From Thermanaerovibrio acidaminovorans DSM 6589 (GTDB lineage Bacteria; Synergistota; Synergistia; Synergistales; Synergistaceae), in the NCBI RefSeq assembly GCF_000024905.1, contig NC_013522.1:1426001-1490000 (forward strand): a DNA stretch of 64,000 nt. The letters are read 5' to 3'. How positions within the stretch are numbered: the stretch's first letter is position 1; the number at the start of each line of letters is the position of its first letter. The notes under the pieces are model-generated. The model was given only the letters and a program-made list of their open reading frames with translations. It did not search any database and was not told where the DNA came from. This document shows, in pieces, positions 16,920-25,586 of the stretch. A program made the translations under genes and the position numbers.

Positions 16920-18308
16920 CTACCTCCCCTTGTTCCTGCCGGCCCCGCCGGGGCGCTTGCCCCTAGGACCGTTGCCCCTTGGCCCCCGGGGGCGCCCCGC
17001 GGGCCCCGGACCACTCCGGTCCCGCTTGCCCGGGCCCTCGCCCCGGGGCCGGTTCCCCTCCGGCGCGGACCTTCCCCCTGCGGCGGGCTTTTTATGTCCT
17101 CCCCTGCGGGATCCGCCGGAGTCGCCACCACTGGCCTTTCCGCCCTCCCCCTTGGAGGCCGAAGCCTGCCGGCGGCCCCCCTTGTTGGGGCCCCTGTCGG
17201 GCTTCGAATCCCCCGCAGGACCTGGGGCCTTGGGGGCCTGCTCGCCCCCCCTTTGGCCCCCCTGGGGGCTGGCCTCCTGGATCCCAGGGGACACCTGGCG
17301 CCGGAGCTGCCCGCAGGCGCCTCCCACGTCGGAGCCCTTGCTCTGCCTCATGGCCACCGGGTAGCCCATGGCGGTCAGCAGGTCCCCGAAGGCCCTGACC
17401 CGGAAGGGCGGCGAGGGCCTGAAGCGCTGGTCCCCCACGCAGCTGCCGGGGATCAGGTTTACGAAGGCGGAGAGCCCCTTCAGGTACTCCCCCAGCTGCC
17501 TGGCCATGGGCACCGAATCGTTCACCTGGTCGAACAGGGAGTACTCTATGGTTATCCTGTCACCGGTGATCTCCTGGTACTCCATGAGGGCCCTCTTGAG
17601 CTCCTTCAGGGGGTACTGGGCGTTTATGGGGACCAGCTGGTCCCTTAGCTCGTCGTTCGGGGCGTGCAGGGATACCGCCAACCTAACCCCCAGCCCCTCC
17701 CGGGCGAGGTTAAGTATCCCGGGGATGATCCCGCTGGTGGAGACGGTGATGTGTCTTATGCCCAGCCCCCTCATCTTGGGGTGGTTCAGGTTCCTTATGG
17801 CCCCGATCAGGTTGTGGTAGTTAAGCATGGGCTCCCCCATCCCCATGAAGACCAGGTTCTTTATCTCCCCAAGCCGGGCCTCCATGGCAAGAAACTGGCC
17901 CACCATCTCCCCCACGGTCATGTTCCTCTCGAACCCCGACTGACCGGTGGCGCAGAAGGGACAGCCCAAGGGGCAACCCACCTGGGTGGACACGCAGGCG
18001 GTGATCCGCCCCGGGTGCCATATGGCCACCGACTCCACCGAGGACCCGTCGAAGTCGAAGAGGAACTTCTTGGTCCCGTCCCTGCCGGAGGCCCTCATGC
18101 CCAGCATCTTGGGCAGCCCCACCCGGAATGCCCCGTCCAGCCTATTCCGCAACTCCAACGACAGGTCGCTCATCAGCTGGAACTCGAAGACGTGCCGTCG
18201 GTAGAACCACCCACAAACCTGATCCGCCCGGAAGCGCTTCTCCCCCAGGGCCTCCATCTCCCTGACCCAATCCTCGTAGGATAGGGACAGGGCATCCATC
18301 TTAGACAT
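16920..18308 (-). CDS. rlmN: Dual-specificity 23S rRNA/tRNA A2503 methyltransferase with a long basic low-complexity tail
   Basis: 462 aa against about 340-350 for typical RlmN. This radical-SAM enzyme methylates C2 of A2503 in 23S rRNA and A37 of some tRNAs. The 4Fe-4S motif is CPFCATGQSGFERN, preceded by STQVGCPLG. The SAM/GEP region is FMGMGEPMLNYHN. The resolving Cys is in SDVGGACGQLRRQ (about residue 332). After about residue 337 the protein continues for about 125 residues rich in Gly, Arg, Pro, Lys and Ser (for example GRPRGPRGNGPRGKRPGG), resembling RGG-type RNA-binding tails. The start at 18308 has GGAGGA 7 nt upstream. It lies 32 nt after glyA and is probably co-transcribed with it. 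Confidence 0.93.
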   Translation of the reverse strand: MSKMDALSLSYEDWVREMEALGEKRFRADQVCGWFYRRHVFEFQLMSDLSLELRNRLDGAFRVGLPKMLGMRASGRDGTKKFLFDFDGSSVESVAIWHPGRITACVSTQVGCPLGCPFCATGQSGFERNMTVGEMVGQFLAMEARLGEIKNLVFMGMGEPMLNYHNLIGAIRNLNHPKMRGLGIRHITVSTSGIIPGILNLAREGLGVRLAVSLHAPNDELRDQLVPINAQYPLKELKRALMEYQEITGDRITIEYSLFDQVNDSVPMARQLGEYLKGLSAFVNLIPGSCVGDQRFRPSPPFRVRAFGDLLTAMGYPVAMRQSKGSDVGGACGQLRRQVSPGIQEASPQGGQRGGEQAPKAPGPAGDSKPDRGPNKGGRRQASASKGEGGKASGGDSGGSRRGGHKKPAAGGRSAPEGNRPRGEGPGKRDRSGPGPAGRPRGPRGNGPRGKRPGGAGRNKGR

Positions 18309-18340
18309 CTCTCATCCTCCAAACTGCTCGATATGAGCCA

Positions 18341-19624
18341 TCACCGGGCCTCCACCCAGGGCTCCCTCATGGAGGTGTAGAGGGGGAAGGCCAGGCTCAT
18401 CTCCCGCACCTGGCCAGCCAGCCTCTCCAGCTCCTGATGGTTGTCCCTCAAGGCGATGGCCCGGTCTATGATCTCCGCTATGGTCCTCATCTCCACCGGA
18501 CCCAAGCCCCGGGTGGTCAGCGCGGCGGTGCCCAGCCTTATGCCGCTGGCAACCATGGGCTTCTCCGGGTCGAAGGGGATCATGTTCTTGTTGCAGGCTA
18601 TGCCGATCCGATCCAGGAGGACCTCCGCCTCCTTGCCGGTGATCCCCTTGGAGCGGAGGTCCACTAGTAACAGATGGTTGTCGGTCCCGCCACTCACCAG
18701 CCGGAAGCCCCGATCCATCAGGGCCTCCGCCAGGGCCTTGGCGTTAAGGACCACGTTCCGGGCGTACTCCTTGAAGTCCTCCCTCATGGCCAGGTGGAAG
18801 CAGACCGCCTTGCCCGCCATCACGTGGACCAGGGGCCCACCCTGGATGCCCGGGAAGACCGTCCTGTCCAGCTGAGCGGCGTACTGGGACCTGCACAGCA
18901 CCAAAGCCCCCCTGGGCCCCCGCAGGGTCTTATGGGTGGTGGTGGTCACGAAGTCCGCGTGGGGAACCGGGCTTGGGTGGACTCCCCCCGCCACCAGCCC
19001 CGCTATGTGGGCCATGTCCACCATGAGGACCGCCCCCACCTCCTGGGCGATCCGGGCGAAGGCCTCGAAGTCTATGAACCGGGGATAGGCGCTGGCCCCC
19101 GCCACGATGACCCGGGGACGATGCTCCAGGGCCAGCTGGCGTACCTGGTCGTAGTCGATGGTCTCCGTGTCGGGCCTGACCCCGTAGCCCACCACGTTGT
19201 ATATGAGCCCCGTGAAGTTGAGCGGATGCCCGTGGGACAGGTGCCCCCCCTGGTCCAGCTTCATGGCCAACATGGTGTCCCCGGGCTTCATGACCGCGAA
19301 GTAGACCGCCATGTTGGCGGTGGTCCCCGAGTGGGGCTGCACGTTGGCATGCTCCGCTCCGAAGAGCTCCTTGGCCCGGCGGATCGCCAGGTCCTCTATC
19401 TCCTCCACGAACTCGCAGCCCCCGTAATACTTCTTGTGAGGGTAACCCTCCGCGTACTTGTTGGTGAGAATGGACCCCTGGGCCTCCAGGATGGCCCGGG
19501 GAACGAAGTTCTCCGACGCGATCATCTCCAGGCCAGCCCTCTGCCTGCCCTGCTCCCGAACCATCAGACCGTAAAGGTCCCCGTCCACCTTCCCTATGGA
19601 AGCCTCGAAGTCCGCCCCACTCAT
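18341..19624 (-). CDS. glyA: Serine hydroxymethyltransferase
   Basis: 427 aa, full length. It interconverts serine and glycine with tetrahydrofolate as one-carbon carrier, using PLP. The PLP lysine is in [31 protein letters not shown] is the conserved cofactor-aspartate region, and [14 protein letters not shown] the substrate/cofactor binding segment. It is transcribed toward rlmN. The upstream divergent region holds a 22-bp perfect palindrome (19661-19682). In an amino-acid fermenter it links serine/glycine breakdown to the folate pool. Confidence 0.97.
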   Translation of the reverse strand: MSGADFEASIGKVDGDLYGLMVREQGRQRAGLEMIASENFVPRAILEAQGSILTNKYAEGYPHKKYYGGCEFVEEIEDLAIRRAKELFGAEHANVQPHSGTTANMAVYFAVMKPGDTMLAMKLDQGGHLSHGHPLNFTGLIYNVVGYGVRPDTETIDYDQVRQLALEHRPRVIVAGASAYPRFIDFEAFARIAQEVGAVLMVDMAHIAGLVAGGVHPSPVPHADFVTTTTHKTLRGPRGALVLCRSQYAAQLDRTVFPGIQGGPLVHVMAGKAVCFHLAMREDFKEYARNVVLNAKALAEALMDRGFRLVSGGTDNHLLLVDLRSKGITGKEAEVLLDRIGIACNKNMIPFDPEKPMVASGIRLGTAALTTRGLGPVEMRTIAEIIDRAIALRDNHQELERLAGQVREMSLAFPLYTSMREPWVEAR

Positions 19625-19660
19625 CTCTGATCACCCCCATGGTCTTGTACATCTGGAGAT

Positions 19661-19682
19661 AGGATTATAATATAATAATCCT
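19661..19682. promoter_or_regulatory. 22-bp perfect palindrome in the glyA / DUF4412-like divergent region
   Basis: AGGATTAT (19661-19668), AATATA, ATAATCCT (19675-19682). It contains TATAAT-like -10 sequences in both directions. On the minus strand TTCACC-N17-TATTAT is a plausible glyA promoter. It may be an operator or simply overlapping -10 elements. Confidence 0.5.
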
Positions 19683-19714
19683 AATTTGCGGTGAAAAAGG
19701 AGGAGCACTAAAAG

Positions 19715-20296
19715 ATGATCCACCGGAGATCCTTCAGCTTCCCCTGGGGCCCGTTGACCCTGGGGATCCTGCTTCTGCTCGCCCCCCTGGGGGGGCTGCC
19801 CGCCATGGGGGTGGCTTTCCTGCCCTCGGACCACCAGGGCTACATGATATACAAAGGCCCCAACGGCGCCCAGAGCTACCGGATATACGTGAGCTCCAAG
19901 GGGGTAAGGATCGATGCCCAGGGGGCGGTGGACATATACAGGCCGGACCTGGGGGTGGTGTGGCGCCTCAATGGGGGGGACAAGACCTACCAGGAGCTAA
20001 GGTACCAGGACCACCCGGGCTACTTCTCCCTGGACGGGGTGCCGGGCACCACCGGGGAGTCGTACCTGGGGGAGGAGCTGGTGGGGGACGTCCGGTGCTC
20101 CAAGTTCCTGGTGAGCAGGACCGTGGGAGGGATCCGGGAGAACCTGGTCAAGTGGGTCAGCTCCAAGACGGGGCTCCTGGTAAAGGTGGCGGACCGGTAC
20201 AACCGGTGGAGCATGGAGATAAGGGACATCAAGGAGGGGCCCCTGCCGGAGGGGCTCTTCCAGCTGCCCAAGGGGTACGTGAAGGCGGAGGGGTGA
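19715..20296 (+). CDS. Secreted LolA/DUF4412-like protein
   Basis: 193 aa with AAGGAGGAG ahead of the ATG. Residues about 1-36 form a signal peptide (GPLTLGILLLLAPLGGLPAM). The mature part has repeated beta strands: RIYVSSKGVRIDAQ, VVWRLNGGDKTYQEL and NLVKWVSSKTGLLVKVAD. This is the pattern of LolA/LolB-fold and DUF4412 proteins, where a chain of strands wraps a hydrophobic cavity. It probably lies in the periplasm or outer membrane and may bind lipid; the fold assignment is by pattern only. It has no operon partners and ends at a strong bidirectional terminator. Confidence 0.6.
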   Translation: MIHRRSFSFPWGPLTLGILLLLAPLGGLPAMGVAFLPSDHQGYMIYKGPNGAQSYRIYVSSKGVRIDAQGAVDIYRPDLGVVWRLNGGDKTYQELRYQDHPGYFSLDGVPGTTGESYLGEELVGDVRCSKFLVSRTVGGIRENLVKWVSSKTGLLVKVADRYNRWSMEIRDIKEGPLPEGLFQLPKGYVKAEG

Positions 20297-20298
20297 GG

Positions 20299-20326
20299 AA
20301 GCGGGGGGCCCACTGGCCCCCCGCTT
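20299..20326. terminator. Bidirectional terminator hairpin
   Basis: AAGCGGGGGGCC (20299-20310), loop CACT, GGCCCCCCGCTT (20315-20326). It is a 12-bp perfect stem between two convergent genes; read from the minus strand it also begins with AAGC, so it can serve both. Confidence 0.75.
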
Positions 20327-20336
20327 AGCTTACAGC

Positions 20337-21647
20337 CTAGAAGCCCCCCACCAGTATGCCCAGCACCAGCACCGCCACGGAGGTCAGGACGAAGACGTAC
20401 TTGGCGTGGAAGGACCACCAGGCCCCCAGCTTCCTGGCCGCCCCCCGGTTAACCTGCTCCCGAGCCCGGTCCGCCCCGTAGAACCAGAAGAACACCACCG
20501 CGGAGAGCACCGCCCCCAGGGGTACCACGTAGGTGGTGACCAGATCGGCGAAGGTGCCGAAGAGATTAAGGTTCACGTCCATGGGCATCCCCAGCAGGAA
20601 GCCCAGAGCGGCCACCAGAAGGGAGCTCCTCATGCGGCTCAGCTTAAAGCGGTCCATCACCGCCTCCACCGGCACCTCCATCAGGTTTATGGCGGAGGAC
20701 ACGGCGGCGAAGAGCACGCAAAGGAAGAACAGCACCCCGAAGACGTAGCCCCCCCGCATGGAGCCGAAGATGTGGGGCACCGTTATGAAGAGCAGCGACG
20801 GGCCGGCCCCAACGTCCAGCTTGAAGGCGAAGGCGGCGGGGATGGTCACCAGGGCGGAGAGGATGGACGCCACCGTGGTCCAGAAGGCGGCGTTCACCGC
20901 CGAGGAGGGGATGTCCTCCCCGTCACCCAGGTAGCTGCCGTACACCAGCATGGCGGCCCCACCTAGGCAGACGGTGAAGAACGCCATCCCCAGCGCCATG
21001 ACCCAGGTCTTGGCCTCCAGAAGGTGATGCCACTTGGGGACGAAAAGGAACCGTACCCCCTCCATGGCCCCGGGCAGGGTCAGGGACCTTACCGCCAGGG
21101 CCAGCAGGATCAGGAACAGGGCGGGCATCATCACCTTGTTGGACTTCTCGATGCCCCCCTGGACCCCCCTCACGATGATGGCCATGGTGATGATCATGGC
21201 CAGCAGGTGCCACAGGACGCTTTCCCAGCTGCCCGCAAAGGCCTGGAAGTAGGGACCTGGGTCCATCCGCCCGAAGGCCCCAAGGACCGAGAGGACCAGG
21301 TACTTCAGCACCCAGCCGCAGACTATGAGGTAGAAGACGAAGACCCCGCTGACGCCCAGCACCGGGATGAGGCCCAGGGCACCCCCGAAGCCCACCCCCT
21401 GCTCCTTGAGCACGTTGCCGAAGGCCCTGATGGCCCCCGCCCTCTGGCTCCGACCGAAGGCGAACTCCCCCATGAGGCCCGTTACCGCCAAGCCGAAGGT
21501 GAAGGCCAGGTAGGGGATCAGAAAGGCCGCCCCGCCGAAGGCCCCCAGCCTCCAGGGGAAGAGCCATATGCTACCGAGCCCCATGGCGGCCCCCACGCAG
21601 GCCAAAACGAAACCTATCTTGCCCGAAAAAGTCTCCCTTCCCTCCAC
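20337..21647 (-). CDS. Neurotransmitter:sodium symporter (NSS/LeuT family)
   Basis: 436 aa from the GTG at 21647, chosen because AAGGAGG stands 7 nt upstream; the ATG at 21665 overlaps that site. The signature of TM1 is clear: IGFVLACVGAAMGLGSIWLFPWRLGAFGG, an unwound helix that binds Na+ and substrate. Eleven or so hydrophobic spans follow, fitting the shorter bacterial NSS members. These use the Na+ gradient to import amino acids such as tryptophan, tyrosine or leucine. It is a single gene with its own promoter, consistent with an amino-acid-fermenting lifestyle. The substrate is not assignable. Confidence 0.92.
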   Translation of the reverse strand: MEGRETFSGKIGFVLACVGAAMGLGSIWLFPWRLGAFGGAAFLIPYLAFTFGLAVTGLMGEFAFGRSQRAGAIRAFGNVLKEQGVGFGGALGLIPVLGVSGVFVFYLIVCGWVLKYLVLSVLGAFGRMDPGPYFQAFAGSWESVLWHLLAMIITMAIIVRGVQGGIEKSNKVMMPALFLILLALAVRSLTLPGAMEGVRFLFVPKWHHLLEAKTWVMALGMAFFTVCLGGAAMLVYGSYLGDGEDIPSSAVNAAFWTTVASILSALVTIPAAFAFKLDVGAGPSLLFITVPHIFGSMRGGYVFGVLFFLCVLFAAVSSAINLMEVPVEAVMDRFKLSRMRSSLLVAALGFLLGMPMDVNLNLFGTFADLVTTYVVPLGAVLSAVVFFWFYGADRAREQVNRGAARKLGAWWSFHAKYVFVLTSVAVLVLGILVGGF

Positions 21648-21699
21648 GAAACATCCTCCTTCCAAAATTCACGACAAAAACGCGAACGACCCGAAGCAA

Positions 21700-21727
21700 A
21701 TACTACATTGCCGGACAAAACCTTCAA
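21700..21727 (-). promoter_or_regulatory. Likely promoter of the NSS symporter gene
   Basis: On the minus strand TTGAAG (complement of 21722-21727), 16 nt, TAGTAT (complement of 21700-21705). The surrounding 21.65-21.86 kb is unusually AT-rich and shows no gene. Confidence 0.45.
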
Positions 21728-21860
21728 GTATGAAAGTTAAATCCGAAATGTCTCTTGGGTATTGAACGCAAATTCCGACGTATGGGGTCGGGACTTACCG
21801 ACGGGAAGGCCCCCGGTATTCGGATCTGAAGATTGGGAGGAATTGGTGGAAAAATCGAAA

Positions 21861-21882
21861 GGGGCCGTCCGAAGACGGCCCC
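21861..21882 (-). terminator. Rho-independent terminator of tRNA-Ala
   Basis: On the minus strand GGGGCCGTC, loop TTCG, GACGGCCCC, then TTTCGATTTTT. It lies 9 nt past the tRNA end. Confidence 0.9.
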
Positions 21883-21890
21883 GTGAGTCC

Positions 21891-21965
21891 TGGTGGAGCT
21901 GGGGGGAGTTGAACCCCCGACCTCTTCCATGCCAAGGAAGCGCGCTCCCGCTGCGCCACAGCCCC
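21891..21965 (-). tRNA. tRNA-Ala (GGC)
   Basis: 75 nt with encoded CCA. The acceptor GGGGCTG pairs with CAGCTCC and the discriminator is A. The anticodon stem CTTCC/GGAAG holds loop TTGGCAT, anticodon GGC. The T-arm is GGGGG-TTCAACT-CCCCC. It has its own consensus promoter and terminator. Confidence 0.95.
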
Positions 21966-21981
21966 AGTCACAACGGAGAGA

Positions 21982-22010
21982 ATTATATTAGCCCTCGGGC
22001 CCCCTGTCAA
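21982..22010 (-). promoter_or_regulatory. Consensus sigma-70 promoter of tRNA-Ala
   Basis: On the minus strand TTGACA (complement of 22005-22010), 17-nt spacer, TATAAT (complement of 21982-21987). It is a perfect match to the vegetative consensus and the best anchored promoter in the window. Confidence 0.9.
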
Positions 22011-22025
22011 CAGCCCGGATCCCCA

Positions 22026-23174
22026 TCAGGGGGTTATTATGTCCGGGTTGTCGATCATGCCGAAGTGGCGGAACTTGCCGTTCCTCACGATCTGCACCTG
22101 AACGGGCTTTATGACCTCCCCGCGGCTGTCGAAGCCCCGGATTATGCCCGTGAGGCCGTTGTAGGCGGACGTCTTGGCGATGGCGTCCCGGATGGCCTTC
22201 CGGTCCGCGCTCCCCGCCCTCCTGATGGCCTCCACGATTATCATGAAGGCGTCGTAGGCGGAGGCCCCCACCATGTCGGGCTCGACCTTGTAGCGCGCCC
22301 GGTACTCCTTAAGGAACTTCTGCACCACCGGCCGGGGGTCGTCCCGGTTCAGGTTGGTGACGATCACGAACCCCTCCGCCGCCTTGCCGGCGATCTCGAT
22401 GGTCTTGGGGGAGTCCGCCCCCTCCTCGCCTATTATCTGGGCTATTATCCCCATCTCCCGGGCCTGCTTGAGCATGGGGCCCGTCTGAAAGTAGTAGCCG
22501 CTGGCGAAGATCACGTCCGGGTCCGCCTCCTTGATCTTGGCCAGGTACGCCTTGAAGTCCTTCTCGCTGGCGGGATAGGTGAGGGAAGCCACCAGCGGGA
22601 CGTTGGGGGCGTACTTGTTCAGGTAGGTCTTGAACCCCTCCGCCAGGGTGCGGCCGAAGTCATTGTCGCTGGTCAGCATGGCCAGCCTCTTGCCCCTCAA
22701 GAGCTTCACCGCCGTGTAGGCCGCCGCCTGCCCCTCCACCTTGCCCAGGAACCCGTTGCGGAACGTGTAGTCCCCCTTGGTCACGTCCGGGTGAATCGCA
22801 TAGGCGGCAACGAAGGGGATCTCCTCGTCATCAAATACGGGGGCCACCGCCCGGGAGGGCATGCTGTAGGACCCCCCCACCACCGCCACCACCCGGTCCT
22901 GATTGATCAGCTTCTGGGCCAGTGGGACCGCCTGCTTGGGATCCGCCGCGTCGTCGTAGTAGACCAGCTGGACCTTGCGGCCCAGGACGCCACCGGAGGC
23001 GTTCACGTGCTCCACCGCCAGCTTCACCGAGTTGAGGGCACTCTCCCCATCAGCGGCGGCGAAACCGGTCATCGGGACCAGGAGCCCTATCTTTATGGGC
23101 TCCGCCCCAAAAGCCCAGGCCCCCACCGACAGGACCATCACCGCCGCCAGGAACAGCACTCCAAACCTCCTCAT
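22026..23174 (-). CDS. Liv system 1 substrate-binding protein
   Basis: 382 aa from the ATG at 23174, with GGAGGTGG 9 nt upstream; an in-frame start at 23231 would overlap livF. The signal peptide is RRFGVLFLAAVMVLSVGAWA, cleaved near AFGAEP. The mature protein opens EPIKIGLLVPMTGFAAADG, the type I periplasmic-binding fold of branched-chain amino-acid receptors. VAVVGGSYSMPSRAVAPVF contains the ligand Ser/Thr loop. It is the last gene of livH-M-G-F-K. The ligand may be Leu/Ile/Val, another amino acid, a short amide or urea; the sequence does not decide. Confidence 0.9.
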   Translation of the reverse strand: MRRFGVLFLAAVMVLSVGAWAFGAEPIKIGLLVPMTGFAAADGESALNSVKLAVEHVNASGGVLGRKVQLVYYDDAADPKQAVPLAQKLINQDRVVAVVGGSYSMPSRAVAPVFDDEEIPFVAAYAIHPDVTKGDYTFRNGFLGKVEGQAAAYTAVKLLRGKRLAMLTSDNDFGRTLAEGFKTYLNKYAPNVPLVASLTYPASEKDFKAYLAKIKEADPDVIFASGYYFQTGPMLKQAREMGIIAQIIGEEGADSPKTIEIAGKAAEGFVIVTNLNRDDPRPVVQKFLKEYRARYKVEPDMVGASAYDAFMIIVEAIRRAGSADRKAIRDAIAKTSAYNGLTGIIRGFDSRGEVIKPVQVQIVRNGKFRHFGMIDNPDIITP

Positions 23175-23220
23175 GCGCACCCACCTCCTCCATGTAGATA
23201 AGGGGACATCCCCCCGAAAC

Positions 23221-23931
23221 CTATATGCCAAGGTAAGCCTCCCGGACCCTGGGATCCGCCATCAGTTCCTGGCTGCTGCCGGATATCTCGATCCGCCCGG
23301 TCTGAAGGATGTAGCCCCGGTGGGATATTCCAAGGGACGCCAGGGCGTTCTGCTCCACCAGGAGTATGGTCATCCCCTCCGATATGTTGAGATCCCTCAG
23401 CACCTGGAACACCTGATCCACCAGCTTGGGCATGAGCCCCATGGACACCTCGTCCACCAGGAGCAGCTTGGGATCCGACACCAACGCCCTGCCTATGGCC
23501 AGCTGCTGCTGCTCACCCCCCGAGAGGGTCACCGCCAGCTGACCTTCCCTCTCCTCAAGCACCGGGAAGAGGCGGTATATCCACTCCAGCCTCTCTTTGA
23601 GCCCCCGATCCTTGGGGATCCCGTAGGCCCCCATCAGGAGGTTCTCCCTCACGGTGAGCTCCGGGAAGACCCGGGCCCTCTCGGGCACCATCCGGATCCC
23701 CAGCCGCGCCCTCTCGTGGGGCTCCATCCGGGTCACGTCCCGGCCCATGAAGGATATCCTGCCCCCCTTGGGCATGGTGAGCCCCATGAGGGCCCTGAGC
23801 ACCGTGGTCTTGCCCGCCCCGTTGGCCCCTATCACCGAGACCAGCTCCCCCTCCTCTACCCCGAGGCTCACCCCGTGGACCGCCTCGAAGTCCCCGTAGG
23901 AGACCTTCAGGTCCTCCACCTCAAGGAGCAA
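23221..23931 (-). CDS. livF: Liv system 1 ATPase F
   Basis: 236 aa if the TTG at 23931 is used. There a GGGGGG run lies 8 nt upstream and the protein begins LLEVEDLKVSYG as LivF proteins do; a GTG at 23940 is the alternative. Walker A is GANGAGKTT, the signature LSGGEQQQLAIGRAL, and Walker B LLLVDEVSMGL. It powers the two-permease importer together with LivG, whose gene end it overlaps. Confidence 0.93.
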   Translation of the reverse strand: MLLEVEDLKVSYGDFEAVHGVSLGVEEGELVSVIGANGAGKTTVLRALMGLTMPKGGRISFMGRDVTRMEPHERARLGIRMVPERARVFPELTVRENLLMGAYGIPKDRGLKERLEWIYRLFPVLEEREGQLAVTLSGGEQQQLAIGRALVSDPKLLLVDEVSMGLMPKLVDQVFQVLRDLNISEGMTILLVEQNALASLGISHRGYILQTGRIEISGSSQELMADPRVREAYLGI

Positions 23932-24697
23932 CCGCCACACCCCCCTTGCCCAGGTAGGCCTCCACCACCGCCGGATCGGAGGCCACCTGCTGGGGCAGCC
24001 CCTCCGCCAGCTTGCGGCCGTGGTCCAGCACCACCACCCGGTGGCTAAGCCCCATGGCCACCCTCATGTTGTGCTCTATGAGGAGCACCGACACGCCGGA
24101 GTCCCTTATGGACCTCACCAGCTCCTCTATCATTACGATCTCCTCGTGCCTCAGCCCGGAGAAGCACTCGTCCAGCAACAGCAGCTTGGGCTCCAGCGCC
24201 AGGGCCCGGCCTATCTCGAGTCGCCTGAGGTTACCTATGGGCAGCGAGGAGGCCCTGGCGTCCTTGAGATCCAGAAGCCCCACCTTGGCGAGGATCTCCT
24301 CCCCCCTCTCCAGGGTGGCCCTGGTACGCCAAAATCCGGACGCCCTCAAGGGGGATCCCCGGTACCGGAAGCCCCCCAGGGCGACGCACACGTTCTCCAA
24401 CACCGTGAGGGCCCCAAAGGGGCGCACTATCTGGAACGTCCTGCCCACCCCGAGCTCCGCCATCCGATGGGGCGGGAGACCGTCGGTCCTCCGGCCATCG
24501 AAGACGATGGTGCCCCCGGTGGGCTTAAGCACCCCGGATATCATGTTGAAGCAGGTGGTCTTCCCCGCCCCGTTGGGGCCCAGCAGCCCCAGTATCTCCC
24601 CTCGAGCCATGGAGAAGCTCACCGAGTCCACCGCCTTGAGCCCACCGAAGCTGATCGAAAGGTCCCTTACCTCCAAGATCGGGTCCAACTCAGTCAC
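23921..24697 (-). CDS. livG: Liv system 1 ATPase G
   Basis: 258 aa. Walker A is GPNGAGKTT and Walker B KLLLLDECFSGL. The ABC signature region reads SSLPIGNLRRLEIGRALAL, lacking the canonical LSGGQ form, as is common for LivG (usually SYGQQRRLEIARAL); here the first residues are further changed to PIGNLRR. It overlaps livM by 8 nt and livF by about 10 nt, so the genes are tightly coupled. It is the second ATPase of the heterodimer. Confidence 0.93.
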   Translation of the reverse strand: MTELDPILEVRDLSISFGGLKAVDSVSFSMARGEILGLLGPNGAGKTTCFNMISGVLKPTGGTIVFDGRRTDGLPPHRMAELGVGRTFQIVRPFGALTVLENVCVALGGFRYRGSPLRASGFWRTRATLERGEEILAKVGLLDLKDARASSLPIGNLRRLEIGRALALEPKLLLLDECFSGLRHEEIVMIEELVRSIRDSGVSVLLIEHNMRVAMGLSHRVVVLDHGRKLAEGLPQQVASDPAVVEAYLGKGGVAVAP

Positions 24698-25571
24698 CTC
24701 CCCGGGGCCTAAGCCTTCTGAAGACCCTCATGGCAAGGCTTTGATCCCCCAAAAGGCCCCCAGGCTGGAACCGGATCATCCCCAGGAGCAGGGCCCCGTA
24801 GAGGAGCATCCTGTACTCCATTATGGGCCGGAACACCTCCGGCAGGATCCCCAGCACCACCGCCCCCACCACCGGGCCCCAGAGGGTCCCCATGCCACCC
24901 AGGACCACCATGGACAGGAACATGACCGACACGGGGAAGCCGAAGTCCCCGGGGCTTATGAACCTCATGTAGTGGGCGTAGAGGGCCCCGGACAGGGCCG
25001 CCAGCTTCGCCCCCACCACGAAGGCGCTAAGCTTGAACTTCATGGGCCAGATGCCCATGCTGGCCGCGGCGGTCTCGTCCTCCCGGATGGCAAAGCACCC
25101 AAGCCCCAGCCAGGATCGCCGGAACCACAGACAGCCCAGGACGGATGCCCCAAGGAAGGCCAGGCAGAGCCACAGGAACCCCACCCCCTTGAGCTTCTCC
25201 CCCAGGAAGACCACCCGGGGTATGCCCCCTATCCCCAGGGCACCGCCGAAGAAGGGGGTGTAGAGGAATATGGCCTCCACGATGAAGTTGATCCCTATGG
25301 TGGTTATGGCCAGGAAGTCCTCCTTCAGCCTTATGCTGGGAAGCCCCAGCAGGGCCCCCACGGAACCCGATATGGCAAGCACCACCGGCAGCGCCAGCCA
25401 GAAGGACAGGCCATTGGTGGTCAACATGGCGCAGGCGTAGGCCCCTATTCCGAAGAAGGCCGCATGACCCAGGGATATCTGCCCCGCATAACCCACTATC
25501 ACGTTCAATCCCAGGGCCCCTATGGCCTGGATGGCTATTATGGTGGCCACGCTCACCGCGTAATCGTTCAC
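24690..25571 (-). CDS. livM: Liv system 1 permease M
   Basis: 293 aa with about 8-10 hydrophobic segments. NVIVGYAGQISLGHAAFFGI is the conserved LivM motif near residues 24-43. AIREDETAAASMGIWPMKFK is the cytoplasmic coupling helix (EAA-like loop) that contacts the ATPase. It is followed by livG with an 8-nt overlap and preceded by livH with a 15-nt gap. Confidence 0.93.
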   Translation of the reverse strand: MNDYAVSVATIIAIQAIGALGLNVIVGYAGQISLGHAAFFGIGAYACAMLTTNGLSFWLALPVVLAISGSVGALLGLPSIRLKEDFLAITTIGINFIVEAIFLYTPFFGGALGIGGIPRVVFLGEKLKGVGFLWLCLAFLGASVLGCLWFRRSWLGLGCFAIREDETAAASMGIWPMKFKLSAFVVGAKLAALSGALYAHYMRFISPGDFGFPVSVMFLSMVVLGGMGTLWGPVVGAVVLGILPEVFRPIMEYRMLLYGALLLGMIRFQPGGLLGDQSLAMRVFRRLRPRGGD

Positions 25572-25586
25572 GGGATCACCTCCAGA

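Noticed and set aside
21762-23201. A 479-codon open frame on the plus strand across tRNA-Ala and livK
   Set aside because: It runs antisense through a tRNA, its terminator and a clear livK; long antisense frames are common in GC-rich DNA. Its product is His/Pro/Gly-rich with no motif.
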